Under the pieces are notes generated by a model. It did no database searches. It was not told the origin of the DNA and worked only from the letters and a program-made list of their open reading frames with translations. This document shows positions 46,719 to 58,041 of a stretch of DNA of 64,000 nucleotides, piece by piece (the stretch's first letter is position 1; each line of letters starts with the position of its first letter). The translations under genes were made by a program, and so were the position numbers. Location of the stretch: positions 1,116,001 to 1,180,000 of the forward strand of contig JACTVC010000006.1 of assembly GCA_018417955.1 (NCBI GenBank). The letters run 5' to 3'. Origin of the DNA: Laccaria trichodermophora (lineage: Eukaryota; Basidiomycota; Agaricomycetes; Agaricales; Hydnangiaceae).

Positions 46719-47438
46719 ATGGGTCGTGGACACCCAGCGAAGAAGAAAAGAAATATAAGTGGTCTCCGGAATCAAGCTCCCTGCACTGCTGAGCCACTTA
46801 AATCCATTTCCGAGGTGGCAGAGCAAGTAGATCAATCCGTTGAGGATGTGGATAGTGGAGATGCCGATGATCAGAATCACCTAGATGTGAAGGACAATGC
46901 CAGTAGCGAGAAGGAGGATGACATGGACTCTGACTTTGAGTCTGATGATGAGTGGAAGGGTTTAACGAGCGAGGAGCTTGGAAAAAAGTTGGCGGTACTA
47001 TCTTGCGAGATCGATGGAGATCAGAAGGATCTGGTGATTTTAAAATATTCACTAAGCTAAAGTATTTACATAGTACTGGGGGTGGTGCAAGTACCGTGAT
47101 CGTGAAGTTGAGAAAAAAACCTTTAAGGAAGCGCGGCGGCAAAGGAAGCTGTGAACAAATACCTTGAAGCATGCCTGGCAAAAGAGGTCATTTCTCGATT
47201 TATCAACAGATCGTGGAGGTTTATGAGCGCATACCGCCTGGAGCTGACAGGGCATGCGGCTTGGGCTGTTCGGAAGCAAAAACAACACCGCCAAGTATCT
47301 GATGTCAATCGAGGCCGTCCTGAACACATCTTGATCAACAAAAAAACGTCCAAAAAATTTGGCGCACGTCAAACCTCGTGGGAATTTTATAAAAAGACCA
47401 TTTTTGAGCTTATTTCGACCGTCCGAGTCCAAATCTGA
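46719..47438 (+). pseudogene. Transposase-related remnant inside the Tc1/mariner-like element
   Basis: An N-terminal piece (MGRGHPAKKKRNISGLRNQ, then an acidic region) runs from 46719. A plausible short intron then leads to YWGWCKYRDREVEKKTFKEA near 47090. After a frame change the text continues with KEVISRFINRSWRFMSAYRL and AAWAVRKQKQHRQVS to about 47310. This order is typical of transposon proteins in mushrooms, but the several hundred residues that should hold the DDE triad are absent and the frames do not join. It is a deletion remnant with no expected catalytic activity. Confidence 0.7.
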
Positions 47439-47477
47439 CATTAGTTTTCTCTGAAAAAATCGTGTTCCTGAGATACA

Positions 47478-47507
47478 AAATTGGATGCCTTTGTTTGTCC
47501 GCAACTG
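47478..47507 (-). repeat. Right terminal inverted repeat, 30 bp
   Basis: Ends GTCCGCAACTG next to the TA at 47508; exact reverse complement of 46420-46449. Confidence 0.9.
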
Positions 47508-47514
47508 TAGCATA

Positions 47515-47971
47515 ATGGACCTTTCAACATCGGGCATCCAGGAGCCTTTTGACCTGATCAGGCTTTCACTCAGTGAGCGAGTGTTTGTGAAACTGAGAGG
47601 AGACCGAGAGTTGACCGGGATCCTGCATGTGTGTAGTTTCTTTCCTGTATTCGTCGCGTTTTCTTTTGGAATAACTCGATTTTCGTGCAGGCTTACGATG
47701 GCCACATGAACTTGATAATGAGCGACGTCGAGGAGACGATCTTGATTGTGGATACAGACAGCGTGCCTAATGGCCAAGGCGTCATAAATGTAGGGTTTAA
47801 TATCTGCTTTTTGTACGAAAATAAGCTGACAGCTACAGGTCGCAAAACGGAAGATGGAAATGCTCTTCGTAAGAGGGGATGGCGTTATCTTGGTGTGTTT
47901 TGGCTTTATCTTGCGTTTTAGCTTCTTCTGAATCGTGGTCTATCCAGGTATCACCACCAGCGCGAACATAG
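47515..47971 (+). CDS. LSM3: U6 snRNA-associated Sm-like protein LSm3
   Basis: Four exons (47515-47628, 47691-47789, 47839-47892, 47948-47971) give 96 residues, the usual length. Sm motif 1 is [20 protein letters not shown], followed by [20 protein letters not shown]; Sm motif 2 is [18 protein letters not shown]. LSm3 is part of the LSm2-8 ring that binds the 3' end of U6 snRNA and of the LSm1-7 ring in mRNA decay. The start codon lies only 5 bp after the TA duplication of the transposon at 46420-47507, so the native upstream region has been displaced by about 1.1 kb. The gene body itself is intact. Confidence 0.95.
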
Positions 47972-48217
47972 CGCTTCCCAGTGGCAGTCTCATTAGATTG
48001 TGTGCCTCAGGCTCTATCGTCGCGATGATGCCTAATTCAACCGCATGTTCTATGACATGACATTGTTATACCTTGTCGCAGTGGTGTCTAAAAGTCTTTT
48101 GAAGATGGACGATCACCCATAAAACAAAATCTTTCCAAGGTCGTACAACATTTCATGTGAATAATAAATACCTCCACAGTACAACTCCCTGATATCAACG
48201 ACGATTTCCAGCAACGG

Positions 48218-48846
48218 CTAAAATGGACGCATCTCCACGCTGTCGTTGGCATCCTTAAGTATGGGCGCTGGTTCAGACGAATAATCGGTGTGGGATGTCG
48301 GGGTATACACCTGAGCAGAGCTCGAAGGTAGAATAGAATCAATATTGACATCGTCGGCCAACTCATCGTCAGGCTCTGGGGCTTCATATCCCGCTGGCCA
48401 CGTTTCGTCACGAAGCCATGCCGCATGCACAATTTTGATCTTGACAAGAGGTAAAAAATGATAGGTTGAGGAATGGTCAGAAACAACGAACATACAATGA
48501 GACTCATGGGAAGCCTGTGCTTGAGCTTTCCGCCGCCAGACAGCCCATTCCAAACTTTCTCGATGCCGCTCCGCCAGGCATCGTCGTCGTGGACGACGTT
48601 TGGTTCGCTAAGGACTGCTTGGAGTCTTTGACGCGACGCAGAGTAATCTGGTAGACAGGGAACCCGCGGAGATCGGGGGGTAAGCCACAATTTCCTTCTC
48701 GCAAGATAGTACGCTGGACCAGGAGGAGGAAGGGATGTTGTTGCAAGTAATTCGTCAATGTATGATGTGGTGGGACTATCAAGAAGTACAGGGGGCGGGG
48801 GTATTGCGGAGGGATTGTGATGAGGGTTGAATTGACGGTTAGGCAT
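48218..48846 (-). CDS. Conserved-looking hypothetical protein
   Basis: Two minus-strand exons (48846-48496 and 48439-48218) with a 56-bp intron (GTATGT...CAAG) give 190 residues. The N-terminus is proline-rich (NPSAIPPPPVLLDSPTTSYI). A central part (RRKLWLTPRSPRVPCLPDYS; SGIEKVWNGLSGGGKLKHRL; MSLIIKIVHAAWLRDETWPA) has the look of an amphipathic folded segment, and the C-terminus is acidic and disordered. I do not recognise a family. The clean splice junction in the middle of a motif-like stretch supports a real gene. Confidence 0.6.
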
Positions 48847-49654
48847 GAAGCAGGCGCGGGTCTTTCACAAAATCAATACTTTGTCACGTTCGGGCAAGTT
48901 GCCAACATATTTTCCGCAACCGCTTTGGCATGTCCCATATTACTTGCAAACTTGGACTCGAAGGCGACTACGATTGGCTTTCTTATGGTTTTTCACAGAG
49001 ATACCAGCAAATCGGGCCCTGTTGGAAGTGAATCCTTGCTTTGAGTTGGCTCTCATCACCCAGAATTTGAACACCCTTGCCTACCCTTGCACTGAGATGG
49101 ACAACTGAGAAGACCGCTACAAGCCTCTGTGTCTCCAGAGGAGCCGCATTAGCCGTCGCTCATCTCAAGTTGTTGGTCGACGACAACATACCTGTTGTCT
49201 CCTGGGGAGAAGATGCTTTGGGCTTAGCTCAATTTAACCCTGGTCGTTTCAGTGACGCGACGAATAATGTAGTATTGTTGGACTGCTTTACGATCGTGCG
49301 GACCCTTTGCCACATTGGATCACCTCGTTTGTAACCCATCGCCTCCCCCAACTCAATTCGTCTACGTATTCATACAACGACCACGAACACATCGATGCAT
49401 CCGGATATGTTACTCTCCACTTTTGCTTGGATGACCCAGCGGACAAGTCTCGCACATTCGAAAATTCTTCAAAATGGTTTTAACACGTACAACCACGGTG
49501 AGTGCCAGTGAGTTTCGTCGAAACAATGCATTTCCTAAAAATTGCCCAATGTCTCCTAAGCTTTCCTGCCTAGAGTGAGACATTGGAATTGTTAGGATCA
49601 AGGAGGTCTTTTAACACTTATTTCACTTGACCTGTCACTCTCACCCAAGTGATC
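48847..49654. other. Intergenic, no gene seen
   Basis: About 800 bp between the hypothetical gene and the Crinkler pseudogene. Several open frames exist (for example around 49077-49334), but none has a family match and they do not join. It may contain decayed coding sequence. Confidence 0.4.
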
Positions 49655-52619
49655 AAACAAGTCAAGTTGTGGTGTCTACTTTTTCCCAACGACGCCACCC
49701 CTCACACACTCGTTCATATTACAATCCGCAACGATAAGAGTCGATGTTCTGAAAGAAGCGATCAAACCCAAGGATTGTCACCCTGGTAAGCACTACAACG
49801 CTACCAATTTCCTTTTTTATAAAGCAAGTGCATTTCAGATCAATTTAGTTCTTTCAACTGAACGTATAATAATTAAACAAGTCCCTGCCCTTTGCCCCTG
49901 CAAAAGATCTTTCTCGACGAATTAAAAACAAGGGAGATATCAAACGCTTTACTGTTTTGTTGGAGAACCCTACTCATCAGCTGCGGGACGTCTTTGAAGG
50001 CGAAGTTGACGATATGAGGCTTCACTTTCTCGTGAAGCTTCCACTCGGTGCGTTTATAGGATTTGTCACAGACTACAAATCAATTGACATTAGCTGCTTC
50101 TTTCATCTCAAAAGAAGAGGATGGTGAGTCATGATTCATATTGATTCGTGCCTTTACATATGGTTGATTTTACCACTATCAGACCATCCCCCTGCCAAAC
50201 GAGCTCGCTCAGAAAGCCTTCACCCCTCGGCTCTGAACAACGAGGAATACAACCTCTACACGCAAGCTTTGGTCGACATTGCCGGCATCCGGGAGGCTGA
50301 AGACGATGAATACTACGAGAGAGTTGTTGTAGGCATTCGAGAAGTCAGGCTTGGCTTCTAGGACGATTCCCTCACGTTCCATCGCCTCAGATCGATCCGG
50401 TGACTTTCCTTCTATAAGAATCCTTATCGCTCATCGCTGATCCCAGAAACAGATCCTCAACTACTTCTCCCCGACCATGGATCGAGGCGATACTTTGTCT
50501 GGCGGCCAAATCTTTGCTGCCTTAAGATTGGTAAGATACGCAGGGCAGGGGCAGGGAAAGTGGGTTGACAGAGCCCTTGTCTTCGTTCAGCGTGCGTTGT
50601 TACCGTTTCTATCTGATTTCAGCCTAACAGTCTACAGCCCATATGTCCCCTGCTAAACCGCAATCCCGACATGAAACGGATCAACCGCTTGCAATAATGT
50701 CAGATCAGAAACATCCGAAGGCTGAAGGTGGGTCACAGTGTTTTCTCCGTGTCAGCTTCTAAATGGTACTCTTGTTCAGCTGTTCTCAACTGCCCTCCTC
50801 GCGGGATTGGTGCATGGCTGATGGAAATTCATTCGAAGATCTGGGATCGAAAAGACCAACAACAGAAACTGTTCCACACCGTCAGACTTGAGTTCACGGA
50901 TTATGAAAGATTAGAAAAGCGTCTTGCAGGGCTTCGTTCGGGTCGCCGGGAGGCAAAATGTTCAGCTGACACTGATATCTTACGTGTCAAACTCGCGTTT
51001 CTTCAGTCTATCCCCTCGGTCACCTCCGACCCTCTTGATGAGGAGAAAGTCGGGGACAGTCATGATTCTTATGATGAACCCCGTGCCTTTTCCCCCTTAA
51101 CACTCGAATACTTGGATCTATCAAGTTTGGGACTCCAGGTTTCGGTTTCGCATCCCCGAATGCCAGACCCACTCCTCATTCGGCAAGAATACCACGCCCT
51201 CTCTGATCTGTTGGGCGAACCGCCAATGGAACGCGCAGGTTCCGCTATCATTACCGGCCAACCAGGCATAGGTGCGAATATGTCTGTCACTCTCCTTCTG
51301 CTCGGTCTAATCTAGGCATAGGCAAAACCGCATACCTTTACCTCAGAATGGTCGAATACATAATCGCAGGCATCCCATTTTTATTTCAAACCATGGAGGG
51401 CGCTGTGTATCTGGTTCAAGAATCCATCACAGTAGTTAACTCCTGGTTGGGTGGACACATTGTCGCCTTCTGTGATGCAGATGGGCTTTCGTGTCGACCA
51501 TCGCAGTTTATACTTGAAAATCACAATATTCAGATTATAGCCCCGTGTCCACCAGATGTGCTTAAAAAATGGATGGACGAGATGGATGGCATGTTGCATG
51601 TCAAGAAATATGTTACAACATTGTGGTTGCCTCAGGAGCTTTTCTCTGCTGGGTATGATAACTCTACGGCTTTGAGAATCACTCTGATACGTTCCTAGAA
51701 TATTTCTTCATCCCAAGGACCTCGTCTATTTATCCCTTCAAGAATCAACGACTTACTTTGGTCTCAATCCCCTCATTTTTTTTTTGCTAGCACCAGTCCT
51801 GAGAATTTGGTTCAACGCACGGAGCTCATTCGGACATCAGTCCAAATCCCGCGCTTAGAACGTGATGTGTTCCGGAGGTTGTGCCGCCTGACCTATCCAT
51901 ATGCGCCGTTTTTCGACTTGATATTCCATCTGTCTCCGAAAAATGGTACACGCGTATACTGGCACGAGGCCGAGGTAGCGGCGGTTTCACCGTGGGCTTT
52001 GGATGTCTTGCTCAATGCGTACGAAGGTCGACAGGCAGAGATTACCTTCCAATTCTACAAATGGGTTGTCACATATCCGGCGGCTCCAGTTCAGGATCAG
52101 ATATTCAAGAGGCAGGTATTGAGGTACTTTGGTAGTCTCGATGGAGCAGAGCAGTTCACTATCCGCTCCCTGGCAGACTCTACCACCTCCCAGTGGATGT
52201 ATCCTGGCCCCACTGAGGTTTCCTCGCTCCAACCATCCACTGCCACCCTGTTGCTTCATGATGCCGTCGCGCACAAGATGCCTGTATACCTGGTTTCTCA
52301 AGATCGGGATTTTCCTTCAATCCTCTATACTCCTGGCGAAGGTTTGGCTGGTATTCAATTCACTACCCGAACAGAGCATCCCGTGGCCGTCGTTGGTCTC
52401 GAACGAGTGCAAGCGTGGCTCCAACGAAGTGCTACACTTTTGGACCTTCAACCTTCAATTTTGGGCAACCACTGGCGACTCATATTTGTGGTGCCGGACG
52501 ACATAGCTTCGGGGTTTATGACACAGCCTTTTATAGGTGATACCGGTACGCGAGAATGGTCTCAGAAAGTTGACCAGTATGTCCTTGGTGTAAAGGAGGA
52601 GACGATATGGGCAGCATAA
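49655..52619 (+). pseudogene. Crinkler-type gene, second copy, broken
   Basis: The region follows the Crinkler at 39851-42873 exon by exon, including a microexon (9 nt here, 12 nt there), Walker A (GQPGIG split by the same intron, then GKTAYLYL) and Walker B (IVAFCDADG). It is disabled by several changes. No ATG aligns at the header start. There is a net 2-bp loss around 49735-49750 in the header. The acceptor AG of exon 2 has become AA near 49871. A 1-bp loss near 50349 leads to a stop at 50359-50361. A 1-bp loss in the T-run at 51776-51785 shifts the C-terminal frame, which is otherwise open to 52619. Similarity to the first copy continues about 60 bp past the stop. Part of the C-terminal frame could still be translated. 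Confidence 0.8.
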
Positions 52620-52837
52620 CGAAATTGCTGTGATTTGATCTTGTCTTGTAGTATGTACCACGTCTGAATAGTATTATACGAATTGCAGCTAGGAAACGGA
52701 CTCGGAAATCCGCGATAGTTAAGCTTTCTTCTGATAAGCTATCTCGTCGGGTATTGTCGCCCATCTGACTACTTACCTTGCGCCGTTTGAGTTCCTCTAG
52801 TCCGCAGCAGAAGACATTAACACCTGCGGCGCAACAG

Positions 52838-54148
52838 ATGAACTATAACGGCGAGAGGTTGAAGGCGTCGCTTATGGCAGGATTGCCAACTCGCATGAAG
52901 AGCGCAGGGGACTACGTCGGGATACCGATCCCGCCTTGTGGTGACTTTGAAAGCACCACATCGACTGGCGTCATCCCGCCCTGGATGCCGTCCCAGCAGG
53001 GAAAAGACAGTAGATTGACGTGAGTCACAACTTCTTTACTTTGAGATGGATAGCAGATCTTGAGCGATACCAGCCTTCACGAAGAAATTCAGCTTTTTAT
53101 GGCTTACATGAAGCCTACTCGTGATGAGGTCGCAATGCGCAAAGATCTCGTAGCGCGATTCATAGCACTTATCGCATCATTCAATGCTGGAGCCACAGTT
53201 CGCCCTGTTGGCTCTTGTGTCACCGGTCTCTATCTGCCCACGTCTGATATCGACATGGTGCTCACGTTCCATGATAAATCCAAGAGGGGATACGCAAGAA
53301 CTAGCTTGACGTCCTTTGAACAAAAGATCAGGATGTCAGGATTTTCGAGCAAAATCGTCTCCGTACTGCAAGCCTCCGTCCCTCTGCTTCGAATCACCGA
53401 TGCAATCACGGGTATCGAAATAGATTTGACGGAAAGCGATAGTCATGCCTTCGAAGCAACTCGTCAGGTCACAAAATGGATGACGGCGACTGATGCACAG
53501 TTGGTGAAGACACTGGTGTTGGTGGTGAAGCTCTTTCTGTCGATCAGGAGATGCGGAACGACATACACTGGTGGCGTAAATTCATATTTGCTGGTGTGGA
53601 TGGTTATTGCATGGGTGAAGCTGGACATGCCAACGGCACAAGTACGCAAGGTGGTGGATGGTGGGGTAGATGCACTTGCGCAAGCAATGGAAGCGTTGTC
53701 GACGACTACAACAGCGGGGTCTGCTGCGACTCCCGTCAGCGCAGGCATTCAATCCTCGGTTTCCCAGACTGATCTCGGCACAGCCTTGATTGCGTTTTTC
53801 AGGTTTTGGGGAAGCAAATTTGATTACAGGTATAAAGGCATCACATTTTTGCCGGACCCGTCATACAGGAGTAAGGTTGCGAATTATAGCCAAGCTTACC
53901 TGCTGTCGATCCGCGACCCAGCAGACACGACTGTGGATATGGGGGCTAAGGCATACGCGATCAAGCATGTGAAGGCTTCTTTCGAGGAAGCGTACCTAAT
54001 CTTGGATCGCATGGCCAATGGGGAGGGAAAAAATCCCAAGGGAATTTTGGGAACCGTTCTTGGAGGCAATTTTTCGCGGTTCACGGAAAAGAGGAGGATG
54101 ATTTTGAGCATGTATACGGCAAAACAAAAGAAGGCAAGGTTGGTTTAG
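52838..54148 (+). CDS. Trf4/Cid14-type non-canonical poly(A) polymerase
   Basis: Exons 52838-53019 and 53065-54148, with a 45-bp intron, give 421 residues. Motifs are STGVIPPWM, LHEEIQLFMAYMKPT, the nucleotidyltransferase core PVGSCVTGLYLPTSDIDMVL with catalytic Asp-x-Asp, a third carboxylate in IEIDLTES, and the PAP-associated region (GGVNSYLLVWMVIAWV; FFRFWGSKFDYRYKGITF). The family adds short poly(A) tails for RNA surveillance with the TRAMP complex. The protein is shorter at the N-terminus than typical Trf4, and an in-frame stop lies shortly before the chosen ATG. The broken Crinkler copy ends about 150-220 bp upstream, so the 5' end may have been affected by the duplication. The C-terminal Lys-rich end (KQKKARLV) looks complete. 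Confidence 0.85.
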
Positions 54149-54329
54149 ACTAAAGACTTGGTCTGTATTAGAGAATAAAATTCAATCGTGACACACTCAA
54201 ACGCGATGCACGTGATCATGGTAACATCACGCAGTGATTCAGAAAGCGTTTGTAAAGCCTTGGGAAAGCCTCCTCTCTATTGCCTCTCTATCGACATATG
54301 GAGCTCGGCGTTTTATTCTAACACTTCCC

Positions 54330-57300
54330 ATGGCTGAAAAATCCTCAAGCATCAAGGCCATTGATCGAACTTCCATCCATCGTATCACATCGGGCCAAGT
54401 TGTCATAGACTTGCAAACTGCGGTGAAAGAGCTCGTCGAAAATAGCATTGACGCAGGCGCAACGAGCGTTGGTGAGTTTGATCTCTTCATGTTATCAGTC
54501 TGAGACTGCTTCATGCAAAGCATAGTTGCGGTCGTCTCGATGGATCCCTCAAGTAGCCGTTCATCACAGCTGACGCACCTCCTGCAGAGGTTCGATTCAA
54601 ACAGTATGGTTTGAAGTCCGTTGAAGTTATAGACAATGGGTCTGGAATCCCAGAGGAGGATTATGATAGCGTTGGTTAGTCTTTCTCTTCATTTGCCTAT
54701 TACAGTCTTGGCCAATATCTTACGAAACAGCCCTCAAGCATCACACCTCAAAGCTCGAGACTTTCGAAGACCTCAGCATAGTGCGCACTTTTGGGTTCCG
54801 TGGCGAGGCACTGTCCTCTTTATGCGCACTATGCGAACAATTGACCGTGGCGACTGCGACCAAAGAGACGGTTCCGATGGGCGTGTCTCTGGAGATGGGC
54901 TCTAATGGGCATGTCAAGAGCAGGAGTACTGTTGCCAAACCGGTTGGACAATGGACTTGGACTCACCTATCACGTTATTGAATCTTTTTTCTCACAGAAA
55001 GGTACTACAGTGACGATCAATTCTCTTTTCTCCCCACTCCCCGTTCGCAGGAAGGAGTTTGAGAGAAATTCCAAGCGTGAATTTGGAAAGGCCCTCGCGC
55101 TGCTGCATGCGTATGCTTTGGGTCCGTGTTCCGCCGGGCCAGGTGTGCGTTTGACTGTCAGCAACCAGCTGGACAAAGGGTTCGTCGTATCATTGACTGA
55201 TCTATTTATCTCCTTGACAGTTTCTTCAAGGCAGAAATCTGTGCAGATCCGCACCTCTGGAACGCCATCTACTCGCGCGTCCGTGACCGCACTTTGGGGT
55301 CCCAAGGCATTGGACAACATCGTCGATCTCAACCTTGCATTCTCTGTGGACCGGGAGAAGCACACCTTGAGAAGACAGAGGTGAGAATATTTTGTATGTC
55401 TTCAACATACTTTGACTGCTAATTTGCTAAATCCAGTCAGAGCCAAGCTACAGAGACAGTTTTTGTGGAAGTTAAAGGTCTCATATCTAAGTTTGCTGTG
55501 GGCTGTGGACGACCAGGGACAGACAGACAGTTTCTCTACATCAATGGACGACCCTGCAACCTTTCCAAGGTCCAGAAAGCCTTCAACGAAGTGTACCGCA
55601 CCTTTAATGCGAATCAAGTGCCTTTCATCCTAGCAGATTTTATTCTCCCAACCGGTAAACCGTGCTGTCATGTTCTTGGCATGAAATGTGTCTTACTCTT
55701 CCGGCAGAATCGTGCGATATCAATCTGAGCCCCGACAAGAGGACCATATTTCTGCATAACGAGGGCAATTTGATTTCGGCCTTGAAGGTCAGTTTTGGTA
55801 TCGTTTTACCAACGAAGTGAATGATTGATAGCTGTAACCACAGAATGCTCTTGAAACACACTTCGCCACTAACCGCTCTACATTTGACTTGGGCGGCACT
55901 CAGGCCAAGGCTGGGACTTTGAATCAATCTCAGCTGACGCAGGGAGCTGCTGCTTTCAAGGCACGCGGGAATACCACTTCAAGCCAGAAAACAATTTTGA
56001 TTACTGAGAAGGAAGATAACGACAATGAAGAATCTGCTAAAAGCTCGCCAAGAAAAGCGAAAGGAGAAATTTTGACATCCTCCGATGATAGCTCCCAGCT
56101 TGTAAGCCCAAATCCAACCCAGACCATACCTGCTTCACCAGAAGTACGCCGTCGTTCGCTGCCTCCTTCGTCTCCGTCCGCCTTGTCTCAACTTCACACT
56201 TCCAAAGTTGTTGATATAGAGAAGGAAGTCCATGGGCCATCTCCAGAAAATATGGACCTTGACCATGATGGACTCGATCCGAATCTCATCCCAGTGGATT
56301 CTGTACCTGTGCCGTCACCCGAACCTTCTAAACAAAGCATCTCTCTTGCTGATGGCCATGGCAAGGACATCGAGATGGTTGTTTCTACGAGTCACACGAC
56401 TTGGAGTCAAGCGCTCAAGCCGTCGATCTCTCGATCACTGGCCACTAGTGACGTGACTATGGATGAGTTGTCCTCAGACGTTGAAGGTGGGCCTCCCAGG
56501 AAAAAACGTAAAGGCCAAGCAGCTACAATTCCGGGACAAGAATCAAAAGCTGCAGATGAAGTGATCCAGGAATGCATGGTTTTATCGCGAGAAAGGCCCC
56601 TTCAACGCAAGGAGACCCTCATACCCCCACACAAGAACCCCAAGGCCGCAAGAGAGTGTCTCCGCAATCGGTTAGCTAGCTTTGCAAGCAGCGGAAGTCA
56701 GGCCTCGGTGCGGCTGAAGCCGTCGGATGACGGAGATGACCCTGATGATGACGATGCGCTATCCTCAGGGTCGAACGTCGGCGGTCGACTTGAAAGCCGG
56801 GAAGGATCTGCCAAGAAGCCGAAGTCAACTGGTAACCTCATTGAACTTGTGGAGGACGGAATTGCTGAGGACGACGACGACGACGATGAGCCAGACCCCT
56901 CATCAGTTCTCAGCCAGGCTCGTTTAACGACCTCTTCATCGCCATCATTGATTCCTCAGGACAGGGTTCCGCATCCTGAGATCCTGAAAACTACTGACAG
57001 CACAAGTGATGTCTCGCTCAGGTTCGACACTGATAAGGTTGTGAATGTCTGGCGCCAAATCCGCGACCGTTCTTCGCAGATGATGCAGGGAGGCAGCAAC
57101 AAGGGGAAGGAGGCGCTCATTAGCTCCAAGGTTTTGGTAGATGCTGGCGTATCAAATACGGAGAACGATGACAGGGCCGTGGACGCGCTTGCGCGAGTGA
57201 TTGAGAAGGAGGATTTCGCTTCGATGGACGTTGTTGGACAATTCAACCTCGGGTTCATCATCGCACGGCGCCGGAAGGACGCTTCCCCATCCTCTTCTCG

Positions 57301-58041
57301 GTCCATTTCGCAGGAATTGCAAGTGATGGATGACCTTTTCATCGTGGACCAGCATGCTTCGGATGAAAAGTACAATTTCGAGACCTTGCAGCTTACCACT
57401 AGGATCCAGTCGCAAAAACTATTTAGGTTTGACATCCATCTTGCAGTGATCAAAGTGAATTTAACAGTGAAATATAGACCTCAGCCACTCGAGTTGACTG
57501 CGGCGGATGAACTCTTAGCCACAGAGAATATAGAAGTCCTTCAGCAGAACGGCTTTGAAATAGAGGTCGACGACAGCGAATGTTCTGGTCAAGGAAGTCG
57601 GCTAAAATTAGTTGCGCAGCCCATTAGCAAGAGCACTGTGTTCGGTATGAAAGGTAAGTTAGTCACGTCAAACCTTGACGTGTTCTGAGAGTTCTTGTAG
57701 ATCTGGAAGAAATCATCCACCTGATGCGGGATCGACCTACAGGCCAAATGGTTCGATGTTCGAAGGCTCGAGCCATGTTTGCGATGAGGGCCTGTAGGAA
57801 GAGCGTTATGATCGGCATGCCACTGAATTCTCACCAGATGCTTACGGTAACTCTAAAGCTCTACTTTCAGAATACCTTCTAAGTTCTCGTAAAACAGGTG
57901 CTGCGACACATGGGAACGATTGACCAGCCTTGGAACTGCCCTCATGGTCGTCCAACTATGCGTCATCTTCTTGATATAACCACGATTGATTCGACTTCAT
58001 TCATACAATCAGCCCCCATTGATTGGTCTGCTTTTCAATGA
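54330..58041 (+). CDS. PMS1: DNA mismatch repair protein PMS1 (MutL homologue)
   Basis: Eleven exons (54330-54471, 54588-54674, 54731-54942, 54998-55179, 55231-55380, 55437-55654, 55708-55787, 55844-57426, 57478-57653, 57701-57846, 57898-58041) give 1039 residues. The GHKL ATPase motifs are [23 protein letters not shown] and [16 protein letters not shown]. The C-terminal endonuclease motif [12 protein letters not shown] is present, with [13 protein letters not shown] and [11 protein letters not shown] completing the metal site. A disordered acidic linker joins the halves. PMS1 forms MutL-alpha with MLH1 and nicks the strand during mismatch repair. Intron 8 (57427-57477) is 51 bp without a stop in frame, so its removal was judged from the LFRPQPLEL junction. 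Confidence 0.95.

Larger units (their letters stand above)
46420..47507. mobile_element. Tc1/mariner-like element, internally deleted, 1088 bp
   Basis: Perfect 30-bp terminal inverted repeats begin CAGTTGCGGACAAACAAAGG at 46420 and mirror at 47478-47507. A TA dinucleotide flanks each end (46418-46419 and 47508-47509), the Tc1/mariner target duplication. The interior retains remnants of an agaricomycete transposon protein: the N-terminal NISGLRNQ region and the C-terminal FINRSWRFMSAYR region. The catalytic DDE centre between them is missing, so the copy is non-autonomous. Confidence 0.85.

Noticed and set aside
54590..54600. GGTTCGATTC, similar to a tRNA B-box
   Set aside because: It lies in an exon of PMS1 and no cloverleaf or A-box is found around it.
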